Origin: Membranihabitans maritimus
GTDB taxonomy: Bacteria; Bacteroidota; Bacteroidia; Chitinophagales; Saprospiraceae
DNA: 57,061 bases
Direction of reading: 5' to 3'
Assembly: GCF_021729145.1 (NCBI RefSeq)
Contig: NZ_JAJSLW010000027.1
Coordinates: 1 to 57,061, forward strand
The notes under the pieces are model-generated. The model was not told the origin of the DNA, made no database searches, and was given only the letters and a program-made list of their open reading frames with translations. Shown in pieces: positions 1 through 8,881 of this stretch (position 1 is its first letter; each line of letters starts with the position of its first letter). The position numbers and the translations under genes were made by a program.

Positions 1-228
1 TTTGACGGGTATACGGTGATTGGTTTTGACTTGCCGGAAGATACGGATGCGCGATTGACGATATACGATGTGACGGGAAAGGTGTTGAAAGAATTTGAGG
101 GTGAATACAAGAAGGGCTATAATGAAGTAAAAGTAGCACCCGATGAATTACCGGTAACCGGAGTGTTGTATTATCAATTGGATACAAAGGATTATACGGG
201 TACTAAGCGCATGGTTAAGGTAGAGTAG
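1..228 (+). CDS. C-terminal end of a T9SS cargo protein (type A sorting domain), partial
   Basis: The reading frame is open from base 1 and stops at 226-228, so only the last 75 residues are present. They match the type IX secretion system C-terminal sorting domain: a short beta-sandwich with the pattern 'DARLTIYDVTGKVL', then 'GYNEV', then 'LPVTGVLYYQLDT', and a final 'TKRMVKVE' strand. In this family the domain directs a signal-peptide-bearing protein through the outer membrane and is usually cut off while the cargo is anchored or released. The catalytic or binding part lies outside the window, so the function of the whole protein cannot be told. The domain call is firm; the identity of the cargo is unknown. 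Confidence 0.82.
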   Translation, partial: FDGYTVIGFDLPEDTDARLTIYDVTGKVLKEFEGEYKKGYNEVKVAPDELPVTGVLYYQLDTKDYTGTKRMVKVE

Positions 229-1144
229 GAAAGTTAACCGTTCATCGATAATTTTTTACTATAATTATTGATGATCAGGTAACGTGGTACTGATTAATTG
301 ATAAGGATGTTCTCAATGTATTACAATCAGAAAAATACAAAACCAACTTTCGCTTCACATTATGTAAATGACCTGAAGTTGATGATTAGCTTTAGTTAGA
401 TAAATATGCTAAAGTAGATACTCCCCAGTTACTTACATTCGAGATGTATTTATAATACAATTGAAATTTTAAGGGGAATAGGATAAAATTTACGTGAAGT
501 GTACCTAAATATTGGTGATACCATATGGACAGAAACCGTCAGGGTTTTTAGCCAAGCTAGCCTTAGACAGAAAAGGTATATCCGGAATAGAAATTAAATT
601 CAAAACCAATAGCAAGACCATTGAAGTATATTTTAAATTAATATTTGGAGCAGGTCTTGAGTTGTAACCCTGATATTCGCCAAAAAATAGCTCATTTATC
701 GGCCTGTGGTGCTTGGGTATTCTATTGATATTTTCTACAAGAGGTTTTGTAATATTCAGAATTTTAAAAAAATATTATTCTTTTATAGATCTTGTTTAAT
801 GGGTAAATTTTGTCTTCTATTTTGTAAGGAAAATACCTTGTAGAAAGGGATTTACTGATTTTTCTCGACGGTTGAGTGAATTGAATTAAAATAAAATCAA
901 CTATAGAATTTATTTTATTTTACTAACTTGGAATGCTTTAAATCCAGATTAGATAATAAAATGGATATGATAAATGTAAGTGCTAGATATTCAGCGTTTT
1001 ATTTAGTTTGTCTTTAATTAGTACTAACATCATAAATATGATTTTCATGTGTAAGATCCGGAAAATAGGTCGGATTGATTTTTAATTATTTTAGAGAAAA
1101 CCATTATCATATTTAATCTGGGTTAAACCAAACAAAGCCTTGTG
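229..1144. other. Non-coding stretch of about 900 bases with a possible gene remnant
   Basis: No frame here gives a convincing protein. One open stretch on the + strand, 551-667, would read 'AKLALDRKGISGIEIKFK...' and end in 'GAGLEL' before a stop. It is preceded in frame by a stop codon and has no start, so it could be the tail of a decayed gene; I do not recognise it. The rest is strongly AT-rich with many stops in all frames. No tRNA-like cloverleaf and no clear terminator is seen after the sorting-domain gene. Confidence 0.4.
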
Positions 1145-3394
1145 ATGACAACGAAAACTTTTCCCTTGGATTGGCCCAAATCCGGTCTAATAGATTTAGA
1201 AGTCCACGATTTACCACACCAGAGTTCTACGACCGAGTGGTGGTACATCAATGCGCATATAGAAGCAGAAGATGGTAATAAGTACTCAGTTTTTGCTTCA
1301 TTTTTTAGAAAATTATTGGAATATGATCCTGAAACAAAAAGTGTAAAATACGGGCATTCTATTACCTGGGCTTTAATTGATAATGAAAATAAAAAGTATT
1401 ACAGTAATTCTTTATTAGATAAGGACTCTCCTAAAATAGGTTTAAAGCAACTGAAAGGTGGAAGGTTGATAAAAAATAAGGAAGTTCGGGAAGCAGCTAT
1501 AGAAATGCTAGAAAAAGGTAGCATCCCTTATCCGGATAGGGTATTTAAAAAAGGGGCTCAAATATCAAAAGATAAGCTTTGGTTAAAATTTGATGATAAT
1601 ACCTTTTTGAAGAAGGATGATGGAAAATATGAGTTGAACCTTTTAGATCCTGAGCACGGGGTTTCGGTTTTTATGGAATTTGAGCCTACGAAAGCTCCTG
1701 TAAGACATGGAGATGATGGTGTAGTTAAAGGTCAATCTGCGGAGACTATGTTTTATTATTTTATTCCCAGGAACAATGCCAGGGGATATTTAAAAATATT
1801 TGATAAAGAGATTCACTTTTCTGATGCCTCTGCCTGGTACGACCATGAATTTGGTGTACGTCCGGAGGAAGAGGCTGGGAAATCCGATAGTGATTTTACG
1901 GAGAAGCTAGCCTGGAACTGGATGTCTGGTCAATTATCAAATGGGTATGAGTTTACAGTTTACGATTTAATTGACAAAGAAAATGAAAAAGGTTCGGGGG
2001 CTTGTTTTGTATTGATTGATCCAGAAGGATCTGTCGTTAAATCTAACAATTTTTCTTTGTACCCGAAGGGGGGTGTTTGGACAAGTACTAAGACTTTCAA
2101 TGATTATCCTTTAACGTGGGTTCTGGAAGTTCCATCCATGGATTTTTATCTGGAAGCACAAGCCAACTTTCCGAACCAGGAGTTCATAACAGTAATTTCC
2201 AAAACAGCTTTTTGGGAAGGTGCCCTTACAATAAATGGTGAGTTGAATGGTGTTCCATTTCAAGGACCGGGGTTTTTAGAGCGGAGTGGGTTTTCAAACT
2301 CGGAAACCCTCGAAGATTTTTTAAAGATTGTAAGCCGTGAAACTAAGAGATCTGTTGATTTTGTGATCCCAAGGAATCCAGGACCGGAGAGACTTGAACA
2401 ATTGATTTCCGGTGAAGGCAGAAGTCAATTTGTTAAAGGGGTAGATCCGGTACAATTTTCAAAATCATTAATAGAACCAATACGTTCCATTGTCGATAGA
2501 GGAGGTAAATCCTGGAGAAGTTATGCATTATTGGCGTGTTGTGATCTTGTTGGCGGTGACTCACAAAGAATTCAAAAGTGGTTAGCACTTCCAGAATTGC
2601 TACATGTTGGATCTTTAATTGTGGATGATGTGGAAGACAAATCTGATATTCGCAGGGGGAAACCAAGTTGTCACAAAATTTACGGTGAACCAACAGCTAT
2701 CAATGCTGGATCTGCCTGTTACTTCATTGTACAAATAATTATATATTCTGAATTTTTGGATCCTGAAATTAGGTTAAAAGTATATAATTTATTTTTTGAA
2801 GCCTTGCGAGCTGCACACGCTGGTCAGGCCCTGGATATCCATGGCTTGGATTATATGATGACTGATGTGGTGGAAAGCGACCAGGGTGATTTGTTGTTGG
2901 AAAGAATAACAGCTATTCATAGGCTGAAATCCGCTGCCCCGGCTAGCTACTTGGCACAAATAGGTGCTATGGTAGGTGGTGGCACCGAAGAGCAAATTTT
3001 GGCGCTTGGAAATTATTATGAAGTATTAGGTGTTTCATTTCAAATTATAGATGATACCCTAAATTTGAAGGGATTCAAAGACGGATTGAAAACAAAAGGA
3101 GAAGATATATCGGCAGGTAAAATTACTTATCCCATAGCTCGTGCAATGAAAGATCTCAATCAAGTAGACAGAAAAAGACTTTGGGAGATATTACAAATGA
3201 AATCTAGTGATTTGAATTTAATAACTGAAGCGGTTAATATCCTCGATAAAGTATGCGCTATTGAAAAGTCAGAAAAAATTGCTTTTGAAAATTTGGAAGA
3301 AGCATGGGAAAATTTAGACCCGTTAGTTAGAGATTCAGGTGTTAAATTAAACCTTCGGGCATTTAGTTCTTATGTGCTAAACCGACATTATTAA
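1145..3394 (+). CDS. Fusion protein: CrtC/AttH-like lipocalin-fold domain joined to a trans-isoprenyl diphosphate synthase
   Basis: This is a 749-residue two-domain protein. Residues about 15-385 look like the CrtC (hydroxyneurosporene synthase/carotenoid 1,2-hydratase) and AttH family: 'TEWWY' at 30-34, 'SAWYDHEFG' with D233, H234 and E235, a 'WNWMSGQLSNG' strand, and 'GPGFLERSGF' at the end of the domain. Residues about 410-749 are an all-helical prenyl synthase: 'GGKSWRS', first Asp-rich motif DDVED at 494-498 followed by 'RRGKPSCHKIYG', 'GQALDIHG', second motif 'FQIIDDTLN' (DDTLN 636-640), then 'KGEDISAGKITYP'. The DDxxN second motif and the GQ-LDI and ED--GK-T-P patterns are closest to eukaryote-type GGPP synthases. 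Such synthases make C15-C20 prenyl diphosphates; CrtC-fold relatives include hydratases and pericyclases. A likely role is to make and then hydrate or rearrange a terpenoid. No signal peptide is seen. ATG 1145 is preferred over the adjacent GTG 1142. The gene stands alone. Domain calls are firm; the reaction is inference. Confidence 0.85.
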   Translation: MTTKTFPLDWPKSGLIDLEVHDLPHQSSTTEWWYINAHIEAEDGNKYSVFASFFRKLLEYDPETKSVKYGHSITWALIDNENKKYYSNSLLDKDSPKIGLKQLKGGRLIKNKEVREAAIEMLEKGSIPYPDRVFKKGAQISKDKLWLKFDDNTFLKKDDGKYELNLLDPEHGVSVFMEFEPTKAPVRHGDDGVVKGQSAETMFYYFIPRNNARGYLKIFDKEIHFSDASAWYDHEFGVRPEEEAGKSDSDFTEKLAWNWMSGQLSNGYEFTVYDLIDKENEKGSGACFVLIDPEGSVVKSNNFSLYPKGGVWTSTKTFNDYPLTWVLEVPSMDFYLEAQANFPNQEFITVISKTAFWEGALTINGELNGVPFQGPGFLERSGFSNSETLEDFLKIVSRETKRSVDFVIPRNPGPERLEQLISGEGRSQFVKGVDPVQFSKSLIEPIRSIVDRGGKSWRSYALLACCDLVGGDSQRIQKWLALPELLHVGSLIVDDVEDKSDIRRGKPSCHKIYGEPTAINAGSACYFIVQIIIYSEFLDPEIRLKVYNLFFEALRAAHAGQALDIHGLDYMMTDVVESDQGDLLLERITAIHRLKSAAPASYLAQIGAMVGGGTEEQILALGNYYEVLGVSFQIIDDTLNLKGFKDGLKTKGEDISAGKITYPIARAMKDLNQVDRKRLWEILQMKSSDLNLITEAVNILDKVCAIEKSEKIAFENLEEAWENLDPLVRDSGVKLNLRAFSSYVLNRHY

Positions 3395-3731
3395 TTGAAC
3401 TATTTCTCTTGATCTAAAAGGCGGTTTTATTATAATTTCAAGTAAAAAATCAAGATTTTTTGTGGGCTGCAATTGTTATTTAAATTTTTAATTTTTCGGG
3501 AATTCACATCTTATAAATATGGAGTATTTTAATTAATGGAAAATTATATTTTAATTGCAACAGAAGATTGGTTAGCTGCCGTTCTATATTATATGTTAGG
3601 GATCAATGATTTAAATAAATTTTTTAAGCTAATTTTTTTATTCTGAATAAATAATCTATCTTTGCATTCGCTTTCGGGGACGTAGTCTTCGTTTGTGAAA
3701 AATATCATAAAAATTAAGCATTAGTAGTAAT
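3395..3731. other. Intergenic region ahead of the ribosomal block
   Basis: These 337 bases separate the fusion gene from rpsL and carry the likely rpsL promoter (3657-3664). A 36-codon open frame at 3536-3646 begins 'MENYILIATEDWLAAVLYY'; it has no recognisable family and I do not call it a gene. The T-rich run near 3450 ('gattttttgtgg') might belong to a weak terminator, but no good stem precedes it. Confidence 0.4.
3657..3664 (+). promoter_or_regulatory. Likely rpsL promoter, -7 box TATCTTTG
   Basis: TATCTTTG fits the Bacteroidota -7 consensus TAnnTTTG exactly and is followed by CA, as in two other boxes of this window (11195 and 44808). The expected -33 TTG is replaced by a T-run at 3633-3639. 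It lies 68 bases before the rpsL start codon, leaving a 5' leader of about 60 bases. Confidence 0.6.
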
Positions 3732-4103
3732 ATGCCAACGATTAATCAATTAGTACGAAAAGGTAGGAAGAAAATAAAAGTCAAAAGTAAATCCAGGGCT
3801 TTGAATTCTTGTCCTCAAAAAAGAGCGGTATGTACACGTGTATATACGACTACGCCTAAAAAGCCGAACTCTGCACTTCGAAAAGTAGCTAAGGTTCGTC
3901 TTACGAATGGTGTGGAGGTGATTGCATATATTCCGGGAGAAGGTCATAATTTGCAGGAACACTCTATCGTATTAGTGAGAGGTGGAAAAGTAAAGGATTT
4001 GCCTGGTGTGCGATATAAGATAGTGAGGGGGGCATTGGATACTGCAGGTGTGGAAGGTAGATTGCAATCTCGATCTAAATACGGAGCAAAAAGGCCTAAA
4101 TAA
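3732..4103 (+). CDS. rpsL: 30S ribosomal protein S12
   Basis: S12 sits at the decoding centre of the small subunit and monitors codon-anticodon pairing. At 123 residues it has the normal length. '[11 protein letters not shown]' (42-51) and '[12 protein letters not shown]' (84-95) are the two loops that reach the A site. Lysines are present at 43/44 and 88, the positions where changes give streptomycin resistance in other bacteria, so the sequence looks wild-type there. It is the first gene of the block, 22 bases before rpsG, under the promoter-like box at 3657. The short N-terminus and ATG start match other Bacteroidota S12 proteins. Confidence 0.98.
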   Translation: MPTINQLVRKGRKKIKVKSKSRALNSCPQKRAVCTRVYTTTPKKPNSALRKVAKVRLTNGVEVIAYIPGEGHNLQEHSIVLVRGGKVKDLPGVRYKIVRGALDTAGVEGRLQSRSKYGAKRPK

Positions 4104-4125
4104 TAATCTAAGTAATTGATCTGAA

Positions 4126-4593
4126 ATGAGGAAAAGAAAACCAAAAATGCGTATAGTTGAACCGGATCCTCGGTATGGAGACCCGGTAGTGACTATGTTT
4201 GTGAATAATTTGATGTGGAATGGTAAGAAGGGCTTGGCTTTTAAATTGTTTTATGATGCGATGGATATCGTAGAAGATAAAGTGGAAGAGAGCGCTTATG
4301 ATACCTGGAAGAAGGCGTTGGATACTGCAATGCCTCAGGTGGAGGTTCGAAGTAGAAGGATAGGAGGTGCTACTTTTCAAATTCCTACAGAAATTCATCC
4401 GAAGAGGAAAGTGGCGACGGGTATGAAGTGGATTATTAAATTTGCTCGTCAGAGAAATGGCAAGACATTCGCAGAGAAGTTGGCCGCAGAGATAATGGCA
4501 GCTTCCAAAGGCGAGGGAGCGGCTGTTAAAAGAAAAGAAGATACACATAGAATGGCGGAGTCTAATCGAGCATTTGCGCATTTTAGAGTGTAG
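4126..4593 (+). CDS. rpsG: 30S ribosomal protein S7
   Basis: S7 nucleates assembly of the 30S head on the 3' major domain of 16S rRNA and contacts E-site tRNA. The 155-residue product has the N-terminal basic segment '[19 protein letters not shown]', the helix '[20 protein letters not shown]' and the C-terminal '[16 protein letters not shown]'-type end seen here as '[20 protein letters not shown]'. It lies between rpsL and fusA as in the classical str operon. In Escherichia coli S7 represses this operon by binding its mRNA; the gaps here are only 22 and 51 bases and I see no obvious mimic of the rRNA site. Confidence 0.98.
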   Translation: MRKRKPKMRIVEPDPRYGDPVVTMFVNNLMWNGKKGLAFKLFYDAMDIVEDKVEESAYDTWKKALDTAMPQVEVRSRRIGGATFQIPTEIHPKRKVATGMKWIIKFARQRNGKTFAEKLAAEIMAASKGEGAAVKRKEDTHRMAESNRAFAHFRV

Positions 4594-4644
4594 TTAAGTA
4601 AGGACGTTTATTTATTTAAAATATTTCAGAAGAGGTTATTCATA

Positions 4645-6780
4645 ATGGCAAACAAAGATTTAAAATACACCAGGAATATTGGAATTGCTGCTCATATTGA
4701 TGCAGGTAAAACAACTACCACTGAGCGTATTCTATATTATACAGGTATAAGTCATAAGATAGGGGAAGTGCATGATGGAGCTGCTACCATGGATTGGATG
4801 GAGCAAGAGCAGGAGCGTGGTATTACGATTACTTCGGCGGCTACGAATACAAGTTGGCCGTGGAAAGACGATACGTATACGATCAATATCATAGATACTC
4901 CCGGTCACGTGGATTTTACTGTAGAAGTAGAGCGTTCATTGCGTGTATTAGATGGTGTAGTCGCTTTGTTTTGTGCTGTGAGTGGAGTGGAACCGCAGTC
5001 TGAGACTGTTTGGAGACAAGCGGATAGATATAAAGTTCCCAGGCTGGGTTTTGTTAATAAAATGGATCGGCAGGGAGCTAATTTTTTCGAGGTAGTTCGA
5101 CAAGTGAAAGAAATGTTAGGTGCGAATCCCGTGCCTATGCAAGTTCCTATCGGAGCGGAAGAAAACTTTCGGGGTGTAGTTGATTTAATTACCAATGAAG
5201 CGAGGATTTGGAATGAGGATGATATGGGTATGACATTTGAGGTAATTGATATTCCCGAAGATTTGGTGGAGACTGTTGAAGAATATCGTGAAAAGTTATT
5301 AGAGTCAGTTGCAGAATACGATGATTCATTGATGGAGAAGTATTTTGAAGATCCTGATTCTATCCAGCCTGATGAAATGAGGGCTGCAATTAGAAAAGCA
5401 GTAGTTGATCGCAAATTCATTCCTATGTTTTGTGGTTCAGCTTTTAAGAATAAAGGTGTGCAGGCAGTTCTTGATGCCGTTTGTGCATATTTGCCTTCTC
5501 CTGTTGATGTGGATGCAATTACAGGTATAAATCCTGACACAGAGGAAGAGGAGAAAAGGAAACCAGATGTGGATGCCCCTTTCTCGGCGTTAGCATTTAA
5601 GATTGCTACGGATCCGTATGTCGGACGTTTAGCTTTCTTTAGGACATATTCGGGAGCTTTGGATGCGGGTTCTTATGTGCATAATACAAGATCAGGAAAG
5701 AAAGAAAGGATTTCTCGTTTGTATCAAATGCATTCGAATAAGCAAAATGCCATTGACCGTGTAGAAGCTGGAGATATAGCAGCTGCTGTGGGATTCAAAG
5801 ATATTAAGACAGGGGATACGCTATGTGATGAAAAGCACCCGATTGTGCTGGAAAGTATATCATTCCCTGATCCGGTAATAGGTTTGGCTGTTGAGCCCAA
5901 GACTCAAAAGGACATGGAAAAATTGAGTATGGGATTAGCTAAATTAGCGGAAGAAGATCCTACTTTTAAAGTGGAATTCGACGATGAAACGAATCAGACG
6001 ATTATTCGTGGAATGGGAGAGTTGCATTTAGAGATAATTATAGATAGGTTGAGGAGAGAGTTTAAAGTAGAAGCTAATCAAGGTGCTCCGCAAGTAACAT
6101 ATAAAGAAGCTTTGACGGAGACAGTTGATCATAGAGAAAAATTGAAAAAGCAAACCGGTGGTTCAGGTCTTTTTGCGGATGTGCAATTTGAATTAGGACC
6201 TGCTGACCAGGAGTTTCTTGATAGTGATGAATTTAAGACAGGTAAAGTTAAGTTGCAGTTTGTAAATGATATTGTTGGAGGATCTATTCCTCGTGAATTG
6301 ATTCCTAGTGTAGAGAAAGGTTTTAAAGCGATGATGGATAATGGTATCCTGGCAGGGTATGCGATTGACAGTATGAAAGTCAGAGTATATGACGGAAGTA
6401 CCCACCCAGTGGATTCTAAGCCTATCGCTTTTGAGCTGGCAGCTAAAGAAGGATTTAGGGCAGCTGCCTCTAAAACAAAGCCTGTTTTACTGGAGCCTAT
6501 TATGAAATTGGAGATTACCTCTCCTGATGAATATACTGGGTCTGTAATCGGTGACTTGAATAAAAGACGTGGTTTGGTAAAAGGCCAGGATATTAAGAAT
6601 AATGCAACAATTATTAAAGCTGATGTTCCATTGGCTGAGATGTTTGGTTATGTTACACAATTACGTACAATTACTTCAGGTAGAGCTACATCATCTATGG
6701 AATTCTCTCATTATGATCCGGTTCCACAGGGAATAGCAGAAGAAATCATCCAAAAAGCTAAGGGTGAAATTAATGTGTAA
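4645..6780 (+). CDS. fusA: Translation elongation factor G
   Basis: EF-G is the GTPase that drives tRNA-mRNA translocation and, with RRF, ribosome recycling. The product has 711 residues, the usual length. G-motifs are visible: 'AHIDAGKT' (16-23), 'DTPGHVD' (84-90) and 'NKMD' (138-141), with the switch I stretch '[12 protein letters not shown]' before them. Domain IV contains '[11 protein letters not shown]' where many bacteria have GGSGQ; this variant is common in Bacteroidota EF-G as I recall. Domain V ends '[17 protein letters not shown]'. It follows rpsG at 51 bases and precedes rpsJ at 51 bases. No tuf gene follows, unlike the E. coli str operon, so EF-Tu must be encoded elsewhere. Confidence 0.98.
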   Translation: MANKDLKYTRNIGIAAHIDAGKTTTTERILYYTGISHKIGEVHDGAATMDWMEQEQERGITITSAATNTSWPWKDDTYTINIIDTPGHVDFTVEVERSLRVLDGVVALFCAVSGVEPQSETVWRQADRYKVPRLGFVNKMDRQGANFFEVVRQVKEMLGANPVPMQVPIGAEENFRGVVDLITNEARIWNEDDMGMTFEVIDIPEDLVETVEEYREKLLESVAEYDDSLMEKYFEDPDSIQPDEMRAAIRKAVVDRKFIPMFCGSAFKNKGVQAVLDAVCAYLPSPVDVDAITGINPDTEEEEKRKPDVDAPFSALAFKIATDPYVGRLAFFRTYSGALDAGSYVHNTRSGKKERISRLYQMHSNKQNAIDRVEAGDIAAAVGFKDIKTGDTLCDEKHPIVLESISFPDPVIGLAVEPKTQKDMEKLSMGLAKLAEEDPTFKVEFDDETNQTIIRGMGELHLEIIIDRLRREFKVEANQGAPQVTYKEALTETVDHREKLKKQTGGSGLFADVQFELGPADQEFLDSDEFKTGKVKLQFVNDIVGGSIPRELIPSVEKGFKAMMDNGILAGYAIDSMKVRVYDGSTHPVDSKPIAFELAAKEGFRAAASKTKPVLLEPIMKLEITSPDEYTGSVIGDLNKRRGLVKGQDIKNNATIIKADVPLAEMFGYVTQLRTITSGRATSSMEFSHYDPVPQGIAEEIIQKAKGEINV

Positions 6781-6795
6781 TAGATATTAGAATTA

Positions 6796-6803
6796 TAAAT
6801 TTG
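6796..6803 (+). promoter_or_regulatory. Possible promoter box TAAATTTG before rpsJ
   Basis: The octamer fits TAnnTTTG and lies 28 bases before the rpsJ start, in the short fusA-rpsJ gap. No TTG is seen at the -33 distance. Such octamers are expected by chance about once per 2 kb in DNA this AT-rich, so the call is weak. Confidence 0.28.
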
Positions 6804-6831
6804 AAAGTTCTTTGTTAATTATTATAGGGTT

Positions 6832-7140
6832 ATGAATCAGAAAATAAGGATAAAATTGCGCTCGTATGATCACAATTTAGTTGATAAGTCAACTGAAAAG
6901 ATTGTGAAGACCGTTAGAAGTAGCGGTGCTGTTGTTACGGGTCCGATTCCGCTGCCTACGAAAAAAGAAGTGTTTACTGTGCTTCGTTCTCCGCACGTAA
7001 ATAAAAAAGCTCGTGAGCAGTTTCAATTGCGTACCCATAAACGCCTTATTGAAATATATACCCCTACTCCGAAGACGGTAGACGCTTTATCAAGATTAGA
7101 ATTACCTAGTGGTGTTGATATCCAGGTGAAACTTACTTGA
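6832..7140 (+). CDS. rpsJ: 30S ribosomal protein S10
   Basis: S10 binds the 30S head; in free form it is also NusE, which pairs with NusB in transcription antitermination and with NusG to couple transcription and translation. The 102-residue product starts '[20 protein letters not shown]' and has the family signature '[19 protein letters not shown]'. It opens the S10 part of the block. The 128-base gap after it, before rplC, is by far the largest early gap in the block and holds an imperfect hairpin. Confidence 0.98.
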   Translation: MNQKIRIKLRSYDHNLVDKSTEKIVKTVRSSGAVVTGPIPLPTKKEVFTVLRSPHVNKKAREQFQLRTHKRLIEIYTPTPKTVDALSRLELPSGVDIQVKLT

Positions 7141-7195
7141 TAGAATTTTATCTCTTCTCGGGGTTGTATTTATAAGAATGTTTATTTGTTGATGT

Positions 7196-7231
7196 GAAGT
7201 TGCAGTATCACTTTAGTGTACTACAAACTTC
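7196..7231 (+). promoter_or_regulatory. Structured leader (long imperfect hairpin) upstream of rplC
   Basis: The segment can fold on itself: GAAGTT (7196-7201) pairs with AACTTC (7226-7231), then with a small bulge and one mismatch AGTA (7204-7207) pairs with TACT (7219-7222), and CAC (7209-7211) with GTG (7216-7218) around a small loop. It lies 37 bases before the GTG start of rplC in the only long gap of this part of the operon. Ribosomal protein operons often use such mRNA structures for feedback by L4 or another product; here that is inference. No T-run follows, so it does not look like a plain terminator. Confidence 0.4.
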
Positions 7232-7268
7232 AGAAGGTAATTTATTTTAGAAATTAAATTCCAGTAAA

Positions 7269-7889
7269 GTGAACGGAATATTAGGACGAAAAGTCGGTAT
7301 GACAAGTTTCTATGATGAGACTGGCAAGAATATAGCCTGTACGGTTATTGAAGCAGGACCATGTGTAGTTACACAGGTGAAAACGGAAGATACTGATGGA
7401 TATAATGCGGTACAATTAGGTTTTGATGACAAGAAGGAAAAAAGTACATCCAAACCAATGATGGGTCATTTTTCCAAAGCCAATAGTACTCCCAAACGTC
7501 ACATTGTTGAGTTTCGTGACTTTAATGTTGAAAAGGAGTTGGGAGATGAGTTGACAATAGATGATGTGCTTATTGAAGGTGACATTATAAGTGTTGTTGG
7601 TACTTCAAAGGGTAAAGGGTTTCAAGGTGTAGTGAAAAGACACGGATTTGCGGGTGTGGGTGATGCCACTCACGGTCAGCACAACAGACAGAGAGCTCCA
7701 GGGTCTTTGGGCGCTTCTTCCGATCCTTCGAAAGTTATTAAGGGGTTGAAGATGGCAGGACAGACTGGTGGTGATCGTGTGAAAATTAAGAATTTGAAAG
7801 TTCTTAAGGTACATACGGATAAGAATTTATTAGTAGTTAAAGGTGCGGTTCCCGGACATAAGGGATCGTATGTAATTATCGAAAAGTAA
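7269..7889 (+). CDS. rplC: 50S ribosomal protein L3
   Basis: L3 is an early assembly protein of the large subunit whose long loop reaches the peptidyl transferase centre. The 206-residue product begins '[19 protein letters not shown]', the normal N-terminus, so the GTG at 7269 is the start codon; no ATG offers the same N-terminus. The loop segment '[20 protein letters not shown]' and '[15 protein letters not shown]' are present. It is 6 bases upstream of rplD. The start codon type and the structured leader before it suggest that its translation is set differently from the ATG-started neighbours. Confidence 0.97.
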   Translation: MNGILGRKVGMTSFYDETGKNIACTVIEAGPCVVTQVKTEDTDGYNAVQLGFDDKKEKSTSKPMMGHFSKANSTPKRHIVEFRDFNVEKELGDELTIDDVLIEGDIISVVGTSKGKGFQGVVKRHGFAGVGDATHGQHNRQRAPGSLGASSDPSKVIKGLKMAGQTGGDRVKIKNLKVLKVHTDKNLLVVKGAVPGHKGSYVIIEK

Positions 7890-7895
7890 GGGATC

Positions 7896-8525
7896 ATGAA
7901 AATTGATATCGTAAATACAAATGGAGAATCCCTGGGAAGGTCTATTGAATTACCCAGTGATGTGTTTGGTGTGGAACCTAATGAACATGCGGTGTATCTT
8001 GCAGTGAAGCATTATCTGAAAAATCAGCGACAAGGGACGCATAAAGCGAAGGAGAGAAGTGAAGTGGCAGGTTCGACGCGAAAAATTAAACGTCAAAAAG
8101 GTACGGGTACTGCTCGTTTTGGAGATATAAAAAATCCTATTTTTAGAGGCGGAGGAAGAATTTTTGGTCCCAGACCCAGATCTTATAACAGTAAGTTGAA
8201 TAGCAAGTTAAAAGTTGTTGCTAGAAACAGTGCGCTCTCTTCTAAAGCACAAAACGGTAAAGTAAGTGTTGTTGAAGATTTTACTTTAGAGCAGCCATCT
8301 ACAAAATCTTTTATGGAGATTATATCCAACTTGAAGTTAAATGGAGAGAAGGTGTTAATGGTTACGGGAGACTATGATAAAAACCTGTACTTAAGCGGGA
8401 GGAACAATCAAAAGGTTAGAGTGGTGGAATCCAGAAATTTGAATACGTATGAAATTATGAATGCCGGTGTTTTGCTTTTTGCTGAAAGCGCTATCCAAGG
8501 TATTTCATCTGCAGAGAATAATTAA
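7896..8525 (+). CDS. rplD: 50S ribosomal protein L4
   Basis: L4 helps build the wall of the nascent-peptide exit tunnel and binds 23S rRNA domain I. The 209-residue product carries the basic tunnel loop 'STRKIKRQKGTGTARFGDIK' and 'FRGGGRIFGPRPRSY'. In gammaproteobacteria L4 represses its own operon through the S10 leader; no such leader is recognisable ahead of rpsJ, but the hairpin before rplC is a candidate site. It is 23 bases before rplW. Confidence 0.98.
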   Translation: MKIDIVNTNGESLGRSIELPSDVFGVEPNEHAVYLAVKHYLKNQRQGTHKAKERSEVAGSTRKIKRQKGTGTARFGDIKNPIFRGGGRIFGPRPRSYNSKLNSKLKVVARNSALSSKAQNGKVSVVEDFTLEQPSTKSFMEIISNLKLNGEKVLMVTGDYDKNLYLSGRNNQKVRVVESRNLNTYEIMNAGVLLFAESAIQGISSAENN

Positions 8526-8548
8526 ATAATTGAAGTAAATTGTAAGAA

Positions 8549-8845
8549 ATGGCTAACCGTGTTTTGATAAAACCTTTGATTACAGAAAAATCTGATGTTT
8601 TAAACGATCAATTGAATAAGGTGAGCTTTATTGTTGACAAGAAGGCGAATAAAATAGAAATTCGCAATGCTGTTGAATCTATGTATAATGTGAGTGTAGA
8701 CAGTGTTAATACAGCAGTATTGCCAGGTAAATTGAAGGTTAAATTTACGAGAGGTGGAGTTCAACGGGGAAGAAAACCCTCCTATAAAAAGGCTATTGTT
8801 ACGCTTGTAGAAGGAGAACAGATAGATCTTTTTGGAGAACTGTAA
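8549..8845 (+). CDS. rplW: 50S ribosomal protein L23
   Basis: L23 lies at the tunnel exit and is the docking site for trigger factor and the signal recognition particle. The 98-residue product starts 'MANRVLIKPLITEKS', the family's conserved opening, and has the RNA-binding 'VNTAVLPGKLKVKFTRGG' region with a basic 'GRKPSYKKAIVTL' strand. Length is typical. It is followed 36 bases later by rplB. Confidence 0.97.
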   Translation: MANRVLIKPLITEKSDVLNDQLNKVSFIVDKKANKIEIRNAVESMYNVSVDSVNTAVLPGKLKVKFTRGGVQRGRKPSYKKAIVTLVEGEQIDLFGEL

Positions 8846-8881
8846 GAGAAACAAATTTTAGAATAAGATAAATTTGTCAAA

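Noticed and set aside
4108-4581. A 157-codon frame on the minus strand
   Set aside because: It is antisense to rpsG, has no family pattern and no promoter.
4905-5540. A 211-codon open frame on the minus strand
   Set aside because: It lies wholly inside fusA, is Ser/Thr-rich without any domain, and is explained by the codon pattern of the real gene.
6781-6831. A missing or deleted tuf gene after fusA
   Set aside because: Lack of tuf next to fusA is common in Bacteroidota, so it is not evidence of a deletion here.
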